Shown here: positions 61,131-64,000 of the stretch, piece by piece
How the letters are laid out: each line of letters begins with the position of its first letter
Position numbering within the stretch: the first letter of the stretch is position 1
Origin: Chondrus crispus
Lineage: Eukaryota; Rhodophyta; Florideophyceae; Gigartinales; Gigartinaceae
Length of the DNA: 64,000 nucleotides
Assembly (NCBI RefSeq): GCF_000350225.1
Contig: NW_005179221.1
Location: 1-64,000, forward strand
Direction of reading: 5' to 3'
The notes under the pieces: model-generated
Told to the model about the DNA's origin: nothing
The model's database searches: none
What the model saw: only the letters and a program-made list of their open reading frames with translations
Made by a program: the position numbers and the translations under genes

Positions 61131-63140
61131 AAACAGTCGATACTCTCGTGTATCCGAGTGTCCTCTTCCCTGACCTACTTTCCCTTTCTATATCTCTCCT
61201 CCCTGCAACTTTCCCTCACGCACCGACCGTTAGGTGTATTCGCCATGGTGAACGGCTCCGAGTCGTCCCAGGACACTCTTCTGAGAGACGTCCCAGCGCC
61301 CGCCGCGCAGTAGATCACGCGGAACCGTCGCGAAGGCCTCCGTGAAGCCCAGAGGTTCTCCCTCAACTTAATCGAGGAGAAACTCAACTCGCACACCGCC
61401 AAGACACGCGAGATGATGGACAGCCTTGTTGCTGCTAAGATCGCGGCTCAGACGGAGGTACAGTCCCAACAGGGACGTGATCGCCTCTCCGCCCTAGAAG
61501 TCGTGCTCACTCGAGCGTGGCAGAAGGACATCCGGTCCATCGTCGACGATACGCTCCTTCCTCTACGGGAAACGGGAATAAGTAAATCGCTCGACGCTGG
61601 AAGTCACCGACCTCCGTCAGCGTAACCTCGCCTTGGAATCGGCGCAAACACGACCCGTCCCCGGTAGACAAGACGAGTCGACCGCGTCGAAGCCAAGATC
61701 TAACCCGCAGTTACATGCGTTACAACCGTTGGACGAAAATCTACTGTTCGCCGACGTCACCAAATCGGCTCTCACGGCCGCCGGGATCCCGCTCCCCGAT
61801 CTCCTGACGATGGAGGCACAACGGGATCCTATCTCGGACCTAACGACCGCCCGACGTCCGTCGCCAAGATCTTCCCGCGACAAGAAGGTCAAGACCGAAG
61901 GCCGCCGTCACAAGTCCGTCCACCGAAACCGACCTGACCCGGAGGATTTCTCCGGTTATCGGGCGGATCCCCGCCCTCAGCTTCAGAGAACGACTCTGAT
62001 TCGGACTCCGAAGCCGAGGCATTCACGGTACCACAACCGACCTTCGGCCCTAAGGCGAAGGGTGTCACGGTGTGGAAACCGACAAACCACCGCTTCCGAG
62101 GCGCGTGTAATTATCTAGTTTACCGTCTCGTGAATACAGAACCTACCGTCGATGCAAAGGTGTACGCCACGACGCGCAAGCGCGTGCAATATCTCCTCGT
62201 CGTAATAGGAGAGTACAAGTTTAACGGGTCCGACTCGATCAAAGTCATCAGCTTCTTGGCTACATGTATGGAGAATTTCGACAACGCAGAAATGGCGGAG
62301 GCAATGGCTCTCATGGCCTTGGCGCATCTCCTCAACCCGCCGGCGAAGGAGGCGTATGAATCCCATCGAGTATATCTCCGACGCAATCAAGGGATTGCGT
62401 CGTGGGCAGCAGCGGTGAACTGGTTGCTTCGTACGTATGCTACGAATATTCAGATCGAGTAAGCGCTCTCTGTGGTCCGGGACTTACGCCAAAACCCCGG
62501 CGAAGTTGAGACCGAGTATGCGACTCGTATGTTAACCGCCCTCGCGCAGTGTGGGGACATCCATTCCCCCTATGAACGCTCTACCGTGTTCACAGAGGGC
62601 CTCCTTCCGGCGATCAAGCCGTTGGTGCTCCAAGCAAAAGAGAATCGCCCCTGATCCTCCTTCGAGGACACGGTGGCCGAGGCCCGCCCTCAAAGGGCGG
62701 CCTACCGCGCGCAGACGGCTGGCGCGAGAAGACGCGTCCACTTCGCGAGACCCGCCGCCAAGAATTGTTGGCGATGGCAGACAGTATGCCCTCATCAACA
62801 ACCGCGGGTCTGACCCCGAGCTATCATGCCGGCCTGGACGCCGAGAACTTCCTCGCGAATGACGAGCCGTTCACCGCTGCGGCGGGGTCGCCGTCATTTC
62901 CCACCGAGGGATCCTCATTTAACGACAAGGATTCGTTGTTCTACGGAGAGCGGCGGCCGGCCTACAAGGACCGGCCTCGGCTTCCGAGACCGCGCGAGAA
63001 GTCTCCCGGTTGGGCCGGTCGAGAGGTAACCCGGGACATGAAGACACCTTCCCCGCAAATCATCTGCTACACATGCTACAAAGTCGGGGATCATATTAAC
63101 CCCGACTGTAGCATGAAGATGCGCGATGTGTCGCTCGTCC
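61131..63140 (+). pseudogene. C gag region
   Basis: Protein-like segments in several frames: RLSALEVVLTRAWQKDIRSIVDD near 61490, then GEYKFNGSDSIKVISFLATCMENFDNAEMAEAMALMALAH at 62205-62320 (written here as a capsid-type helix region), LLNPPAKEAYESH and EVETEYATRMLTALAQCGD. A Cys/His motif CYTCYKVGDH-INPDC lies near 63066-63110. It is a Gag by position and pattern. Fossil, several breaks. Confidence 0.6.
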
Positions 63141-63589
63141 CTCATAATTTTAGAAGCTCACGGCGGCACAGAAGGCCCGTGTTCCGGCAGACGCGTACTT
63201 GCGCGCCATAGCCCTCCTCAGATTCGAGGCTAATCGGCTGATCGCACCCGTCTTGCCGTCGAAGTCTCCCTCCGCTTCGGAGAAGTCAAGCCCTCCGAAC
63301 GGCAAGACCGCACCTCCGAAAAACTAGGAGACCCACAGCTGAAAATCGCTGACATCCCATCGCGGGATACCGCGTCAAACCCGCTCCCGAAGCCAGCGAT
63401 CCGCGTCTTGGGACGGAGACACGCTCGCCAAGCGAGTCCCTCCAACCCCGATTCGACGGGCATGAGGACGCTTCGCCGACCGTGGCGTCTTAACAACGGG
63501 AGGCGCTCCCCCGATGACAAGGCCGTCGAGCCAGTTTATACACTGTCTCGACGTAATTGAAAGGTCTACGCAGACCTTGGGCTCACCAC

Positions 63590-63990
63590 CTCCATCATGG
63601 TGCGTCAACTCACCATCCAGGACACGGGTGCCGGCTCCAATTTTGTCCGCGCCGACACCCTGCCCAAGGGATGGGAGAACTTACTCGAACCGGGGGAGTC
63701 CCGACTATCGCCGACGCGAACGGGCGGCTGTTTCGATCAAGCCGGGCCGTCACCCTCGTTGTTCGACTAGCAACTCGCACCATGAAATGCAAGTTCATAG
63801 TGTGTGAGCGCCTGGCAGCTCCAGTCATCCTGGGCTGTGACTTTAACGACAAGTTTGTCGAGGCCATCTATCCACGTCGGAAGGTGGTTGAGCTCGATGA
63901 TGGGAAAAAAGTCCCCATCGTGAGAAAACTGGCAACTCGTCGAATCGACGCGCCTCCGCTTCCCTCGGAGCAGGAGTATGGCAACGACCC
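63590..63990 (+). pseudogene. C protease region
   Basis: MVRQLTIQDTGAGSNFVRAD (about 63598-63657) is a retropepsin active-site block, and CERLAAPVILGCDFNDKFVE (about 63809-63868) the second-half signature. It follows gag as expected and probably continues into RT beyond the window. Confidence 0.65.
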
Positions 63991-64000
63991 GGGTCGAGTT

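Larger units (their letters stand above)
60487..64000 (+). mobile_element. C: Ty3/gypsy-type fossil, 5' part, runs off the window
   Basis: A probable 5' LTR (60487-61113) starting TGTACACTATGGCGG is followed by the same primer-site sequence as in A and B, a gag region, a zinc-knuckle-like motif and a protease region. The partner LTR, and any RT, would lie beyond 64000. Several breaks are evident, more than in B. A hairpin with arms CATCCGCCGT and ACGGCGGATG (60449-60488) sits at the LTR border. Confidence 0.75.

Overview
The window looks like a transposon-dense stretch of a eukaryotic nuclear genome, most likely a red alga (Chondrus-like florideophyte). This rests on the repertoire (PIF/Harbinger with a separate Myb-like gene, piggyBac-like and YqaJ-fused transposases, Ty3/gypsy elements with chromodomains, WD40 genes of the type 'SVAWSRDGSRIASG') and on open frames without visible introns. 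It is inference: no database was searched, and an oomycete or another alga is not excluded. I see no convincing single-copy host gene, rRNA, tRNA or CRISPR array. Almost everything recognisable is mobile DNA, much of it nested.

Layout. 1-2160: no gene recognised. 2167-8471: a very young, nearly whole Ty3/gypsy element (R1, minus strand) with an extra zinc-finger frame before gag. 8478-10040: nothing recognised. 10041-17114: an old LTR element (E, minus) that surrounds a PIF/Harbinger element with convergent transposase (broken) and Myb-like (open) genes. 17345-17935: a pogo-like relic. 18641-22791: a large decayed piggyBac-like transposase gene carrying a YqaJ-type nuclease domain. 23697-25740: a decayed Harbinger Myb-like gene interrupted by a solo LTR. 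25796-26148: a CT-rich minisatellite.

27027-55757 is one piggyBac element of about 2.4 kb that has been opened three times, giving a 28.7 kb nest. Its transposase lies in three minus-strand blocks (55524-55015, 41475-40722, 31631-30960). The insertions are a Mutator-like element (27073-30769; 173-bp terminal inverted repeats and a perfect 9-bp target duplication) that carries an apparently intact Ulp1/SENP-type protease and WD40 and membrane-protein pieces; Ty3/gypsy-like element A (31632-40721, plus strand, TSD AAGCG), which has gag and a chromodomain tail but no visible polymerase core; and Ty3/gypsy element B (41476-55014, minus strand, TSD GTCCT), 13.5 kb long, with gag, protease, RT, RNase H, integrase and chromodomain plus a long antisense frame beside its 3' LTR. 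Across both LTR-element junctions the piggyBac reading frame resumes after removal of one TSD copy, which confirms the nesting.

After the nest come a second Harbinger transposase relic (56499-57762) containing a 44-bp perfect palindrome, a 156-bp inverted duplication (58525-58921), a retroelement protease scrap, a broken unknown gene (59468-60465) and the 5' part of another gypsy fossil (C, 60487 to the window end).

The most novel-looking signals are: (1) A and B are filled, in LTRs and coding regions, with short perfect stem-loops whose loops are mostly CCGA or ACGA on the element sense strand, with paired compensatory changes between copies; (2) a conserved antisense frame and a duplicated hairpin-plus-polypurine block flanking it; (3) the Ulp1-bearing Mutator-like element. 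LTR divergence by eye orders the elements as E oldest, then A (about 95% identical LTRs), B (about 98.6%) and R1 (about 99.8%).
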